Below, one piece after another: positions 15,632 to 22,469 of a stretch of DNA of 24,001 nucleotides. The translations under genes and the position numbers were made by a program. The notes under the pieces were generated by a model that saw only the letters and a program-made list of their open reading frames with translations, did not search any database and had not been told where the DNA came from. Numbering within the stretch: position 1 is the stretch's first letter; the number at the start of each line of letters is the position of its first letter. The stretch comes from Thermoplasmatota archaeon (lineage in GTDB: Archaea > Thermoplasmatota > E2 > DHVEG-1): positions 1 to 24,001 of the forward strand of contig JALHTX010000034.1 in the NCBI GenBank assembly GCA_022866015.1, in the 5' to 3' direction.

Positions 15632-16684
15632 TTATTTTAATATTTTATATCTTAATTTTGCATTGTTTAAAAGTTCAGTTTTTGTTCCGTCGTTATTTAT
15701 AAGAGTGAGTGATTTTGCTTCAATTGGAAGGTTTTTTGCATAACATATATCTTGATGCATATCGCTTTTTATTTTTCCTCCGAGATGAGTACTTGTTCCA
15801 TAAGCTATATGCAATCCACCTGCTTTTTCATCTTCTAATATATTACCAGTCACAACCGCATTTGGATTACATCCTATACCAAGTTCTGCAATGTTTCTTC
15901 GTGTATCATTTTCTTTTAATAATTCATTCAGCTCATCAACTTTTTTATTTTTTCCTTGAACTTTAATAATTTTATTATTTTTAATTATGCACTTTACAAT
16001 TTTACCATTTAGATTAATTGGTAAAATTCCTTTGGTTTTACTCGTTCCAAATTTATTAATTTCGTCTATAGTTGCTTCATAAGGGGCCTTAAATCCTTCG
16101 CCACTAGGAAAATTTATAAATTGTCCTACTTTATGACAGATACCCGAATCTGATTTAGCAATACGATTTCTTAAATCAAGATATAAAGAGTCATAAGTAG
16201 AAAATAAAACCTCAGCGCCATTTGCTTTATTTAGCATTTTTTCAATTGCAGTTGCATATCTTTGAACTAAATTATAATTAGCAATAAATGCTGTTTTTTC
16301 CATCCTTTTTTCTGCTTTAGGCATACTAGCACATCGGGTTATTGAGCCATCAGTATCACATACTTGTTTTAATGATACCGTTCCAGAGTACTCAGTTAAA
16401 GCAATTACTAAATTTGATTTATGCGCAATATCGATAATTTCTTGCGGGATAGGTGCATTATGAAATCCAGTAGCTTTGTATTTATGAATATCAATACATA
16501 ATTCAATTTCTTTACTTAAAACTTCAAAGGTTTTATACCAATCATTAGCCATTTCTCTCCTTTCTTTCCATGATCTTGAATCCTTTATATTATCATGTGG
16601 AATATCTATTAAAATCAATATTTTTTCACCAGATTTAGGCGCAAAGACATCCTTAAACATTTTAATTCTTTCTTCGATATTCAT
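15632..16684 (-). CDS. M29-type (AmpS-like) metallo-aminopeptidase homologue
   Basis: The 350-residue protein matches the thermophilic aminopeptidase family M29 (COG2309). Family landmarks are FPSGEGFKAP (about 193-202, metal-binding Glu), RNIAELGIGCNPNA (second Glu), DEKAGGLHIAYG (His) and DMHQDI (H-x-D). The usual Tyr after the His motif is not obvious (GTSTHLGG), so the active site may be altered. An N-terminal Rossmann-like half is intact. Expected role: release of N-terminal amino acids from peptides in the cytoplasm. ATG 16684 has a minus-strand TATA-like word about 25-30 bases upstream (16704-16716). A decayed copy of this start lies at 10072-10145. It converges with the MFS gene and diverges from the Lrp-type gene. 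Confidence 0.8.
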   Translation of the reverse strand: MNIEERIKMFKDVFAPKSGEKILILIDIPHDNIKDSRSWKERREMANDWYKTFEVLSKEIELCIDIHKYKATGFHNAPIPQEIIDIAHKSNLVIALTEYSGTVSLKQVCDTDGSITRCASMPKAEKRMEKTAFIANYNLVQRYATAIEKMLNKANGAEVLFSTYDSLYLDLRNRIAKSDSGICHKVGQFINFPSGEGFKAPYEATIDEINKFGTSKTKGILPINLNGKIVKCIIKNNKIIKVQGKNKKVDELNELLKENDTRRNIAELGIGCNPNAVVTGNILEDEKAGGLHIAYGTSTHLGGKIKSDMHQDICYAKNLPIEAKSLTLINNDGTKTELLNNAKLRYKILK

Positions 16685-16879
16685 TTTCCCATCATATATT
16701 ACAATGTATAGATAAATTATTTCTTACAATAATTCAATGAGGTTTCAATTGTATATTAGTTTCAAAAGTTTATATTTAAAGAAATTTATTAGATAATATT
16801 TGGTGGAACTATACGATGCAAAAAAGAATATAAATAAAAATATGTTCAAAATGGGAAAAAATTTAAAAGAAACTTGATT

Positions 16880-17860
16880 ATGCACAATAATATGGAGAAA
16901 TTAGATTTAAAAGATAAAAAAATATTATATGAATTAGATTATGACTCAAGACAATCTAACTCAAAAATTGGAAAAAAAGTAGGATTACATAAAAATGTTG
17001 TAACTTATAGGATAAAAAGACTATTAGATAGACAGATAATCAGAAATTTTTATACTATAATTGACTCTTTTAAATTAGGTTATAATTGCTTCAGGTTTTA
17101 TTTAGTTTTTAGACATATAACTCCCGAAAAAAGAGAGGAAATAACCAATTATTTTGTTAACAATAAATATAGTTGGTGGGTAGGATTATTTGAGGGAAAT
17201 TATGACTTAGCTGTACTCATATGGGTTAAAGAATTAAACGATTTTCATATATTTTGGGAAGAAACATTAAAAAAATATCATCATTATTTTCAAAATCAAA
17301 TTTTTTGTAATTATATTCAATTAACACAATATAGAAATTCATTTTTATTAGAAGAATATGATAAAATTCATAGAGAGAAATATGCTTTAACTGCTGGAGG
17401 AAAAAAGGTAAATATTGATGAAACAGATTTCAAGATATTAAAATTATTATCTAAAGATTCAAGAATACCAACGTTAGACATTGCCAAAAATCTAAATATA
17501 TCTGTAGATACAGTAAATAATAAAATAAAAAAATTGATTAAAATGGAGGTAATCCAGGGGTTTAGAGTTGATATAGATTTTTTGAAACTTGGGTATCAAT
17601 TCTTCAAAGTAAATATTAATCTCAATGATTATAATGAAAGAGGAAAAATTATCAATTATATAAGAAACAATCCACACTTAGTCATGGTTGATAAATCAAT
17701 TGGTTATTATGATTTAGAATTAGATTTCTGGATTACTGATTTGGATAATTTTCATAAGATTATGGATGATTTAACCCAAAGTTTTCCGCTTTCGATAAAA
17801 AATTATACATATGTTCATAATGCTAAACTTTATAAATTGTTATATATACCTGAAGAGTAA
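16880..17860 (+). CDS. Lrp/AsnC-type regulator with two fused HTH-sensor units
   Basis: The 326-residue protein is a tandem duplication of an AsnC-type winged helix plus a degenerate sensor half. Unit 1 starts MEKLDLKDKKILYELDYDSR and has the HTH SNSKIGKKVGLHKNVVTYRI. Unit 2 starts about residue 178 with VNIDETDFKILKLLSKDSRI and the HTH TLDIAKNLNISVDTVNNKIK. Each is followed by a domain with FKLGYNCFRFYLVF or FLKLGYQFFKVNINL and a GxYDLxxxxW core (GNYDLAVLIW, GYYDLELDFW). ATG 16880 is chosen; ATG 16892 would begin exactly at the usual Lrp start and is equally likely. A TATA-like box is at 16827-16835. It probably senses an amino acid or metabolite and controls island genes, perhaps via the palindrome at 14341. 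Confidence 0.85.
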   Translation: MHNNMEKLDLKDKKILYELDYDSRQSNSKIGKKVGLHKNVVTYRIKRLLDRQIIRNFYTIIDSFKLGYNCFRFYLVFRHITPEKREEITNYFVNNKYSWWVGLFEGNYDLAVLIWVKELNDFHIFWEETLKKYHHYFQNQIFCNYIQLTQYRNSFLLEEYDKIHREKYALTAGGKKVNIDETDFKILKLLSKDSRIPTLDIAKNLNISVDTVNNKIKKLIKMEVIQGFRVDIDFLKLGYQFFKVNINLNDYNERGKIINYIRNNPHLVMVDKSIGYYDLELDFWITDLDNFHKIMDDLTQSFPLSIKNYTYVHNAKLYKLLYIPEE

Positions 17861-17924
17861 TAAAATAAGTGGATTATTTTTTAAAAAAATTCTCAAATAA
17901 TATTATATCGATTTAATGTATTAA

Positions 17925-17986
17925 AAAGAAGGGAAAAAGTGGGGGATAAATTCCAGAAGAGGTAAGAATTTAAAATTCCCTTCTTT
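17925..17986. terminator. Inverted repeat between convergent genes
   Basis: AAAGAAGGGAA (17925-17935) and TTCCCTTCTTT (17976-17986) are perfect 11-bp arms around 40 bases that include GTGGGGG. It lies between the ends of the Lrp-type gene and the small zinc-protein gene, so a bidirectional termination or processing signal is the simplest reading; the long loop could instead hold a small RNA. Confidence 0.4.
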
Positions 17987-17997
17987 CACTATTAAGT

Positions 17998-18255
17998 TTA
18001 TAAAATATTAGTAAATATTTTTTGTAATTTTATAAAACTATAAGATATATTTTTCAAATTAAAATCAAAATTCTTGTCTTTATTTGATTTTTGGAAAAAA
18101 TCAGCATAAGGTAAAATAAAATCTGTCCATTTTTGAAGACTCTCAGAAACTTTATCAAAACAATTACAGCAAACGGTGTGTTTTTTTCCTAATGCTGGAT
18201 GATTATATGCCTGAAGTATTCCCAGCTTTTTGCCACACTCTTCACATTTATTCAT
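17998..18255 (-). CDS. Small zinc-binding protein, 85 residues
   Basis: The N-terminal 35 residues form a treble-clef or ribbon-like zinc site: Cys4-x2-Cys7 in NKCEECGKKLG and Cys29-x2-Cys32 in HTVCCNCFDKV, with a HPALGKKH linker as in small archaeal zinc proteins. The rest (about 36-85) is helical and aromatic without a known domain. AAAGGAGGAA is placed about 7 bases before ATG 18255. The promoter lies wholly in the 116-bp repeat arm at 18271-18386, where a minus-strand TATAAT word precedes the Shine-Dalgarno site by about 30-40 bases. The arm stops just before the ribosome site. Function unknown. Confidence 0.75.
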   Translation of the reverse strand: MNKCEECGKKLGILQAYNHPALGKKHTVCCNCFDKVSESLQKWTDFILPYADFFQKSNKDKNFDFNLKNISYSFIKLQKIFTNIL

Positions 18256-18270
18256 TTTTTTATTCCTCCT

Positions 18271-18386
18271 TTTTCTATTACCTCAATATTAAAATTATAA
18301 AATTGAAGATAAATTGTTTTATTTAAAATATAGTCAAAAATTGAATATTATAAAAAATAAATAGGATTTTGCACAACTTTTTAAAT
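18271..18386 (+). repeat. 116-bp inverted repeat, left arm
   Basis: By eye this is the exact reverse complement of 21121-21236, with no mismatch found over 116 bases. The match breaks off sharply at both ends. The arm carries the promoter of the small zinc-protein gene. No target-site duplication was seen outside the arms (left flank ends TATTCCTCCT, right flank begins TAACAAAATC). Confidence 0.9.
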
Positions 18387-18466
18387 GATTATAAATCAAA
18401 ATATACATATAACACATACAATCCTTATTAAATAACTAATTTATTAGGATATAAATAGATATAAAT

Positions 18467-18495
18467 AAAGTAAAATATTTTTATTATTTTACTTT
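18467..18495 (-). terminator. Hairpin after the C25-NosD gene
   Basis: AAAGTAAAATA (18467-18477) pairs with TATTTTACTTT (18485-18495) across 7 bases, 14 bases beyond the stop of the minus-strand C25-NosD gene. The A/T-rich stem and the run of A and T around it fit an archaeal transcription end. Confidence 0.5.
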
Positions 18496-18509
18496 GAATT
18501 TTATTCTTT

Positions 18510-20846
18510 TTAATTTATCTCATAAGGTTTTTGAGCTGGATTTTTATCAAAAGCAGGAATTGGGAATTTTGTATTTATAATTTTTAGATATTTAAATGTC
18601 GTAAAGATAATTCCATTCCTTATATATGGAATAAACAGATAAATTGGTCCGAATCTTCCCCAAATAATTTTTGGTTCTGTTCTTGGTTCATTCCAATAGT
18701 TGCCATTCCACACATTATTTCTACTCATAAAATAATACGCATCTCTACCAGAACCTCTGCTATTATTGATAAAATTATTGTTATAAATATGATTATTAAG
18801 AAGATTTTGTATATAAATACCATATCCTTCATTTGAGGATATATTATTATATTCTATTTTATTGCTGCAGGTTAATATGATTTGTTTTTCAAATCTACTA
18901 GTAATATTTTTTGTTAAGTATATTCCCATGCCATTTAATGTTATAATATTATTAGAAATAATATTGCGGCAGGAATCATTTATATAAATTCCATACTTAT
19001 TATTTTTAATAATGATATTATTAGAAATTGTATTACCCCAACAATCTTTGTGAATAAATAATCCTATAAATTCCTTTTTGTTTTTATCAGAATTATTATG
19101 TAATATTGTAAAATTTGTAATTGTAGAGGAGTTTGATTGTATTATAACAGTATTTTCAATATCGCCACCATCAATTATTGTTGAATATTTACTTTCGCCA
19201 ATTAGTTTAATTGTTTTATTTATAATTATATTTTCATTATATGTCCCTATTTTAACATTAACATTATCTTCATTATCTGCATTATTAATTCCATCTTGAA
19301 TATAACGATATGGATGTTCTAGAGAACCATCATAAGGTGGTACAGCATCATCATCTACATATATTATTGGAGTAGTTATGTTAGTTCTTTTTTCAAAAAC
19401 AGGGGTTTCTGGATCACCCAATAAATTAGTTTCATAAATAACCCATCTATAATTTGGATCATCATATGAAAGGTTAACAAAATGATATTTTGAAAATTGA
19501 TTAATTTTACCTAAATTACTTGTTTCGTTTACAAATATTTCGTAGAATAATCGCTCGATATACTCTCCAGAATATGCTAATGCGTTTTCGTTTTTTACAC
19601 ATCCAACTTCTGAATTAAAAATACAAGCAGAAGGTCCACCATTTGACCAAAGAAGTAACTCTTCTGCTAAACAGTCGGTATTTTCAAAATTTCCACTCAG
19701 ACATGATATAGAAATATGAATTGGATAAAATTTATTGTCTAATCGTCCAATATCATAATTAGTGAATATTTCCAATTGTTCTTCATTTAAAAATAGTTGA
19801 TACCCAGATAGTGTAGGACCAAAATAATCTCCATTTCCTATTTGAAGATGAATTAATTTGTCTGGTTCTTTAAAGGATTCAACCCATTTTTTTTTATCAA
19901 TTATTCCATCTTTTTGATATAATTTATGGATTGTATACGAATCTGGAATTAAATTTGCACATGCGTCTGGGATTACACTTGTGTCAGGTCCTTTATTAAC
20001 CGTCATATTCGATTGATGCAATAAAATATCTTTTGGTTTAATAGTTGTTTCAAAATTTATTACTTTTTTAACAAAGGTTGCTATATCGCAATTATTATCA
20101 ATAGATGCTCTACCAATAAAAACCTCAGAATAAAGATCAGCTTCATCTTTTGTTGAAGTAGTTCCACGTTCCCCAAAATTTTCGTCAAAATCCGCGTTCC
20201 ATGTTCCATCCAAATTCCCATAATATAAATCTGAAGGTATCCAACCTTGTATCGATCGATCAAAAAGAAAACCAGCCTCCCATCCTGATATATTAACATA
20301 AAATTTTCTAACTGGAATTATCTGAACATCTCCACCTAATAGTACATATTCTGTTTTCCAATTTTGATGGGCGAATCTTATAAAATTCCTTATTTTTGAG
20401 GCATTATCATTAAATCTTTCATAGTTAGCTGTAACTTCTTCGCCATTCTTAATATAGGGATTACCATTAGAATTATTTGTTGCATCCCCATAAGTCCCAT
20501 TAACCCAAAAACTAGAATTCAATAGAATATCCTCAACCGCGACAATTCTTGCATTCATGTACTGAGATTTATGAGATATTAGAGTTTGAAAACTACTATT
20601 TTCAAAATCTCTAGAGGTAATAATTATATATTCAAAGGTGGGGCTAGAGTTATTTGTAGAAAAAAAGCAACATTGATTATCGGTGTATAAAGTAGATTTA
20701 TTAACAACATTTGTATCCGTTTGTACTAAATCATATAAATTATTATCTTTTACTCCTATTATTACAGAATTTGAATTTATATTAGATATAAAAAATGATT
20801 CAATGAGTAAAAAAGTAATAATTATAAAAAAATATTTCTTATTCAT
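18510..20846 (-). CDS. Secreted C25 (gingipain-like) peptidase domain fused to a NosD-type beta-helix
   Basis: The 778-residue product begins at ATG 20846, which has GGGAGG at 20859-20864 and a signal peptide (KKYFFIIITFLLIESFFIS). A longer frame to 20915 lacks these and is rejected. Residues about 65-460 are C25-like: YIIITSRDF, WKTEYVLLGGDVQIIPVR, SDLYYGNLDG, EVFIGRAS, ISCLSGNF with the candidate nucleophile Cys382, and an ending NLLGDPETP. The usual catalytic His-Gly reads Gly-Asn338-Gly (HLQIGNGDYF), so activity is doubtful unless His333 serves. From YVDDDAVPPYDGSLEHPYRY (about 490) a right-handed beta-helix follows, with repeats such as NTISNNIIIKNNKYGIYI (NosD/CASH type) and a WNGNYWNEP end. 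It is probably anchored at the cell surface, binding or cutting polymers. It is the only gene between the two 116-bp arms. Confidence 0.85.
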   Translation of the reverse strand: MNKKYFFIIITFLLIESFFISNINSNSVIIGVKDNNLYDLVQTDTNVVNKSTLYTDNQCCFFSTNNSSPTFEYIIITSRDFENSSFQTLISHKSQYMNARIVAVEDILLNSSFWVNGTYGDATNNSNGNPYIKNGEEVTANYERFNDNASKIRNFIRFAHQNWKTEYVLLGGDVQIIPVRKFYVNISGWEAGFLFDRSIQGWIPSDLYYGNLDGTWNADFDENFGERGTTSTKDEADLYSEVFIGRASIDNNCDIATFVKKVINFETTIKPKDILLHQSNMTVNKGPDTSVIPDACANLIPDSYTIHKLYQKDGIIDKKKWVESFKEPDKLIHLQIGNGDYFGPTLSGYQLFLNEEQLEIFTNYDIGRLDNKFYPIHISISCLSGNFENTDCLAEELLLWSNGGPSACIFNSEVGCVKNENALAYSGEYIERLFYEIFVNETSNLGKINQFSKYHFVNLSYDDPNYRWVIYETNLLGDPETPVFEKRTNITTPIIYVDDDAVPPYDGSLEHPYRYIQDGINNADNEDNVNVKIGTYNENIIINKTIKLIGESKYSTIIDGGDIENTVIIQSNSSTITNFTILHNNSDKNKKEFIGLFIHKDCWGNTISNNIIIKNNKYGIYINDSCRNIISNNIITLNGMGIYLTKNITSRFEKQIILTCSNKIEYNNISSNEGYGIYIQNLLNNHIYNNNFINNSRGSGRDAYYFMSRNNVWNGNYWNEPRTEPKIIWGRFGPIYLFIPYIRNGIIFTTFKYLKIINTKFPIPAFDKNPAQKPYEIN

Positions 20847-21120
20847 AATATTATTCTGCCTCCCTTTTAAAAGATAAGAATAATATAATATACTATATAA
20901 TAAATTTTTCGGCACTGATATTAATTAATATGGTTAATCCACTTAAGGAAATCTGATTTATTTATAGTAAAGATGTGGTCAAATTGCTTTCCCTGCATTA
21001 TCAATCTTGAATAATTTACCAGTAAATCCCTGTAACCTTCCTATCGAGAAAATCTAAATTAAATGTTTTTATTTACTTAAAAAAGATTATGAATTATAAT
21101 ATCCTAATATCAGTTGTATT
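20847..21120. promoter_or_regulatory. Upstream region of the C25-NosD gene
   Basis: A minus-strand TATA-like TTATATAG (about 20893-20900) lies ahead of the ribosome site. ATATTAATTAATAT (20917-20930) is a perfect palindrome further upstream and may bind a regulator. On the minus strand around 21010-21050 a short frame reads GRLQGFTGKLFKIDNAGKAI, which looks protein-like but is only about 25 codons long; it may be a gene remnant. Nothing else is supported. Confidence 0.35.
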
Positions 21121-21236
21121 ATTTAAAAAGTTGTGCAAAATCCTATTTATTTTTTATAATATTCAATTTTTGACTATATTTTAAATAAAACAATTTATCT
21201 TCAATTTTATAATTTTAATATTGAGGTAATAGAAAA
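21121..21236 (-). repeat. 116-bp inverted repeat, right arm
   Basis: Exact reverse complement of 18271-18386 by eye. In this orientation the promoter contained in the arm fires rightwards, with a TATA-like TTTTATAAT near 21205-21213. It could drive the 65-residue frame at 21272. The pair encloses a 2.7-kb segment holding only the C25-NosD gene. Confidence 0.9.
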
Positions 21237-21271
21237 TAACAAAATCCTTACCTAAACCAATATGATTGTAA

Positions 21272-21469
21272 ATGGTAAATGATGATATGATAAAAAAGAA
21301 AAGTGAAATGATGTTGTATCCAACAATTATCTATACAGATAATGATAAAGAAAGCTTTGATGCAATAAAAAAGACAGATAAGGGGGTTATAATAGGTCGA
21401 TTTATTAATGGTAACTTCTTCGATTGTGGTTTTATCCCAAAGCAAAATATAAAAGAAATAAAGGAATAA
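21272..21469 (+). CDS. Small protein, 65 residues, unknown
   Basis: ATG 21272 opens a frame beginning MVNDDMIKKKSEMMLYPTII and including KTDKGVIIGRFINGNFFDCG. The middle looks like a small beta-rich fold (VIIGRFINGNFFDCGFI). ATG 21287 is an alternative start; neither has a clear Shine-Dalgarno site. The promoter in the repeat arm just upstream would give a leader of about 36 bases. No family is recognised. It is the last gene before the third attachment-like core and so marks the right end of the island. Confidence 0.5.
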   Translation: MVNDDMIKKKSEMMLYPTIIYTDNDKESFDAIKKTDKGVIIGRFINGNFFDCGFIPKQNIKEIKE

Positions 21470-21625
21470 AAAGAAAATTAAAAAGATATAGTTTAAAAAT
21501 AATAATTTGTTAAATTCTTTTTATGTCGAGACAGAAGAAAAGGTTTTTTAAATGATTTACATTTACCATTATTCAATCTATAATAAAAGGGATGCGAATT
21601 GATAAATATTAAACGAAAATTATCT

Positions 21626-21638
21626 TATTTATTGAAAA
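21626..21638 (+). repeat. Putative right attachment core and old scpA-scpB junction
   Basis: TATTTATTGAAAA is the third copy. In the scpA frame it continues FIENNEYS and TAA (21652-21654), then AGGAGG at 21659-21664 and ATG of scpB at 21673. This is a natural operon junction, so these bases probably show how scpA ended before insertion. Upstream bases (AATAAAAGGGATGC and following, from 21583) resemble the region before smc and may supply scpB with its own promoter. Confidence 0.6.
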
Positions 21639-21672
21639 CAATGAATATAGTTAAAGATAGGAGGTAAAAGAT

Positions 21673-22203
21673 ATGGGTATTAAAGAAAAACGTCTAGTTG
21701 AAAGTGTACTTTTTTCAGCAAGTAAACCAGTTAGCATCAGTGAAATTAACGAAGCTACAAATCTAAGTCGTAATCAAATTAAAACCACTCTTGAAGAGTT
21801 AATAGAAGACTATAACATTACTCGTAAAAATGAAACCAGCATGGAAGTTATAAAAGCAGGTGATAAATATGCAATGCAAGTAAAAAAACAATATGCTGAT
21901 CAGAGTGCTATTATTTCAAAACCTGAAATTGAAAGTAATCTTTTAAAAACTCTCACACTTATTGCTTTTCATCAACCTGTTAAACAGTCAAACTTGCGCC
22001 GTATGATTGGTGAAAAAGCATATGAACATGTAGATGAACTTGTTGGACTCAAGCTTATACATACTAAAAAACATGGTTCAACAGAGATGCTTACAACAAC
22101 TAAGCTGTTCCCAGAGTATTTTGGTATAGAGTCAACCGATCCTGATGAGATTAAAACATTTCTTATGAAAAATGTAGCAAGCAAAGCAAGTAAAAAAGAA
22201 TAA
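21673..22203 (+). CDS. scpB: Segregation and condensation protein B
   Basis: ScpB is the winged-helix partner of the SMC-ScpA complex. The 176-residue product has the family's two winged helices: ESVLFSASKPVSISEINEAT at about 10-29, and NLLKTLTLIAFHQPVKQSNL with RRMIGEKAYEHVDELVGLKL in the second half. The length is normal. AGGAGG (21659-21664) is 8 bases before ATG 21673. In many archaea it directly follows scpA; here it is about 16.8 kb downstream of it, past E1 and E2, and must be transcribed from a new promoter, probably within 21583-21650. A decayed copy of the first third is at 8415. The coding sequence shows no damage, so the SMC complex should still be complete. Confidence 0.93.
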   Translation: MGIKEKRLVESVLFSASKPVSISEINEATNLSRNQIKTTLEELIEDYNITRKNETSMEVIKAGDKYAMQVKKQYADQSAIISKPEIESNLLKTLTLIAFHQPVKQSNLRRMIGEKAYEHVDELVGLKLIHTKKHGSTEMLTTTKLFPEYFGIESTDPDEIKTFLMKNVASKASKKE

Positions 22204-22317
22204 AAAATATTGGTTTTTTAATTATTGATAACAGTTGTAAAGAAATCTGGATAGAGTTGTACAATAAAACATTTTAAACTCTTTTTACAAAGTATAGTTT
22301 AGAGTTGGATTTTCGGG

Positions 22318-22336
22318 GAGAAAAAAAATTTTTCTC
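22318..22336 (+). terminator. Hairpin between scpB and the next C25 gene
   Basis: GAGAAAAA (22318-22325) and TTTTTCTC (22329-22336) form a perfect 8-bp stem with a 3-base loop, followed by a pyrimidine-rich tract. It probably ends the scpB transcript. Except for this hairpin and the TATA box near 22421, the stretch 22204-22454 holds nothing I can support. Confidence 0.5.
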
Positions 22337-22420
22337 ATCCTTTCCATTCCTCTCCTTACCCTAATAAAATTCTCCCCTCCTTTCCAACACTACGTCTTTT
22401 ATTCATCTTTTACAAAAAGT

Positions 22421-22429
22421 ATAAATAAA
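22421..22429 (+). promoter_or_regulatory. Probable TATA box of the right-hand C25 gene
   Basis: TATAAATAA lies about 30 bases before ATG 22455 and about 45 before ATG 22470. The predicted transcription start near 22450 would give either a leaderless message or a short leader carrying GGGGGAT for ATG 22470. Confidence 0.45.
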
Positions 22430-22469
22430 TATATACTTATTTAAATCTGTTAATATGGGGGATAAAAAA

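Larger units (their letters stand above)
8382..21638. mobile_element. Accessory island E2 between the broken and the intact scpB
   Basis: The 13-kb segment runs from the second to the third copy of TATTTATTGAAAA. It begins with a partial scpB, as expected if the integrating molecule carried or captured locus DNA. Contents are envelope- and peptide-related cargo, a segmental duplication with decayed copies and a 116-bp inverted-repeat unit. No recombinase of its own was found; the E1 enzyme may act on all three cores. Whether E2 arrived before, after or together with E1 cannot be decided from this window. Confidence 0.5.

Noticed and set aside
20847..20915. 23 extra N-terminal residues of the C25-NosD gene
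   Set aside because: They precede the signal peptide and overlap the promoter and the GGGAGG site for ATG 20846.
21000..21060. Short minus frame GRLQGFTGKLFKIDNAGKAI as a gene
   Set aside because: Only about 25 codons, no start or ribosome site; mentioned as a possible remnant only.
18271..21236. Classical insertion sequence
   Set aside because: No transposase is encoded between the arms and no target duplication is visible, so only a repeat-flanked unit is claimed.
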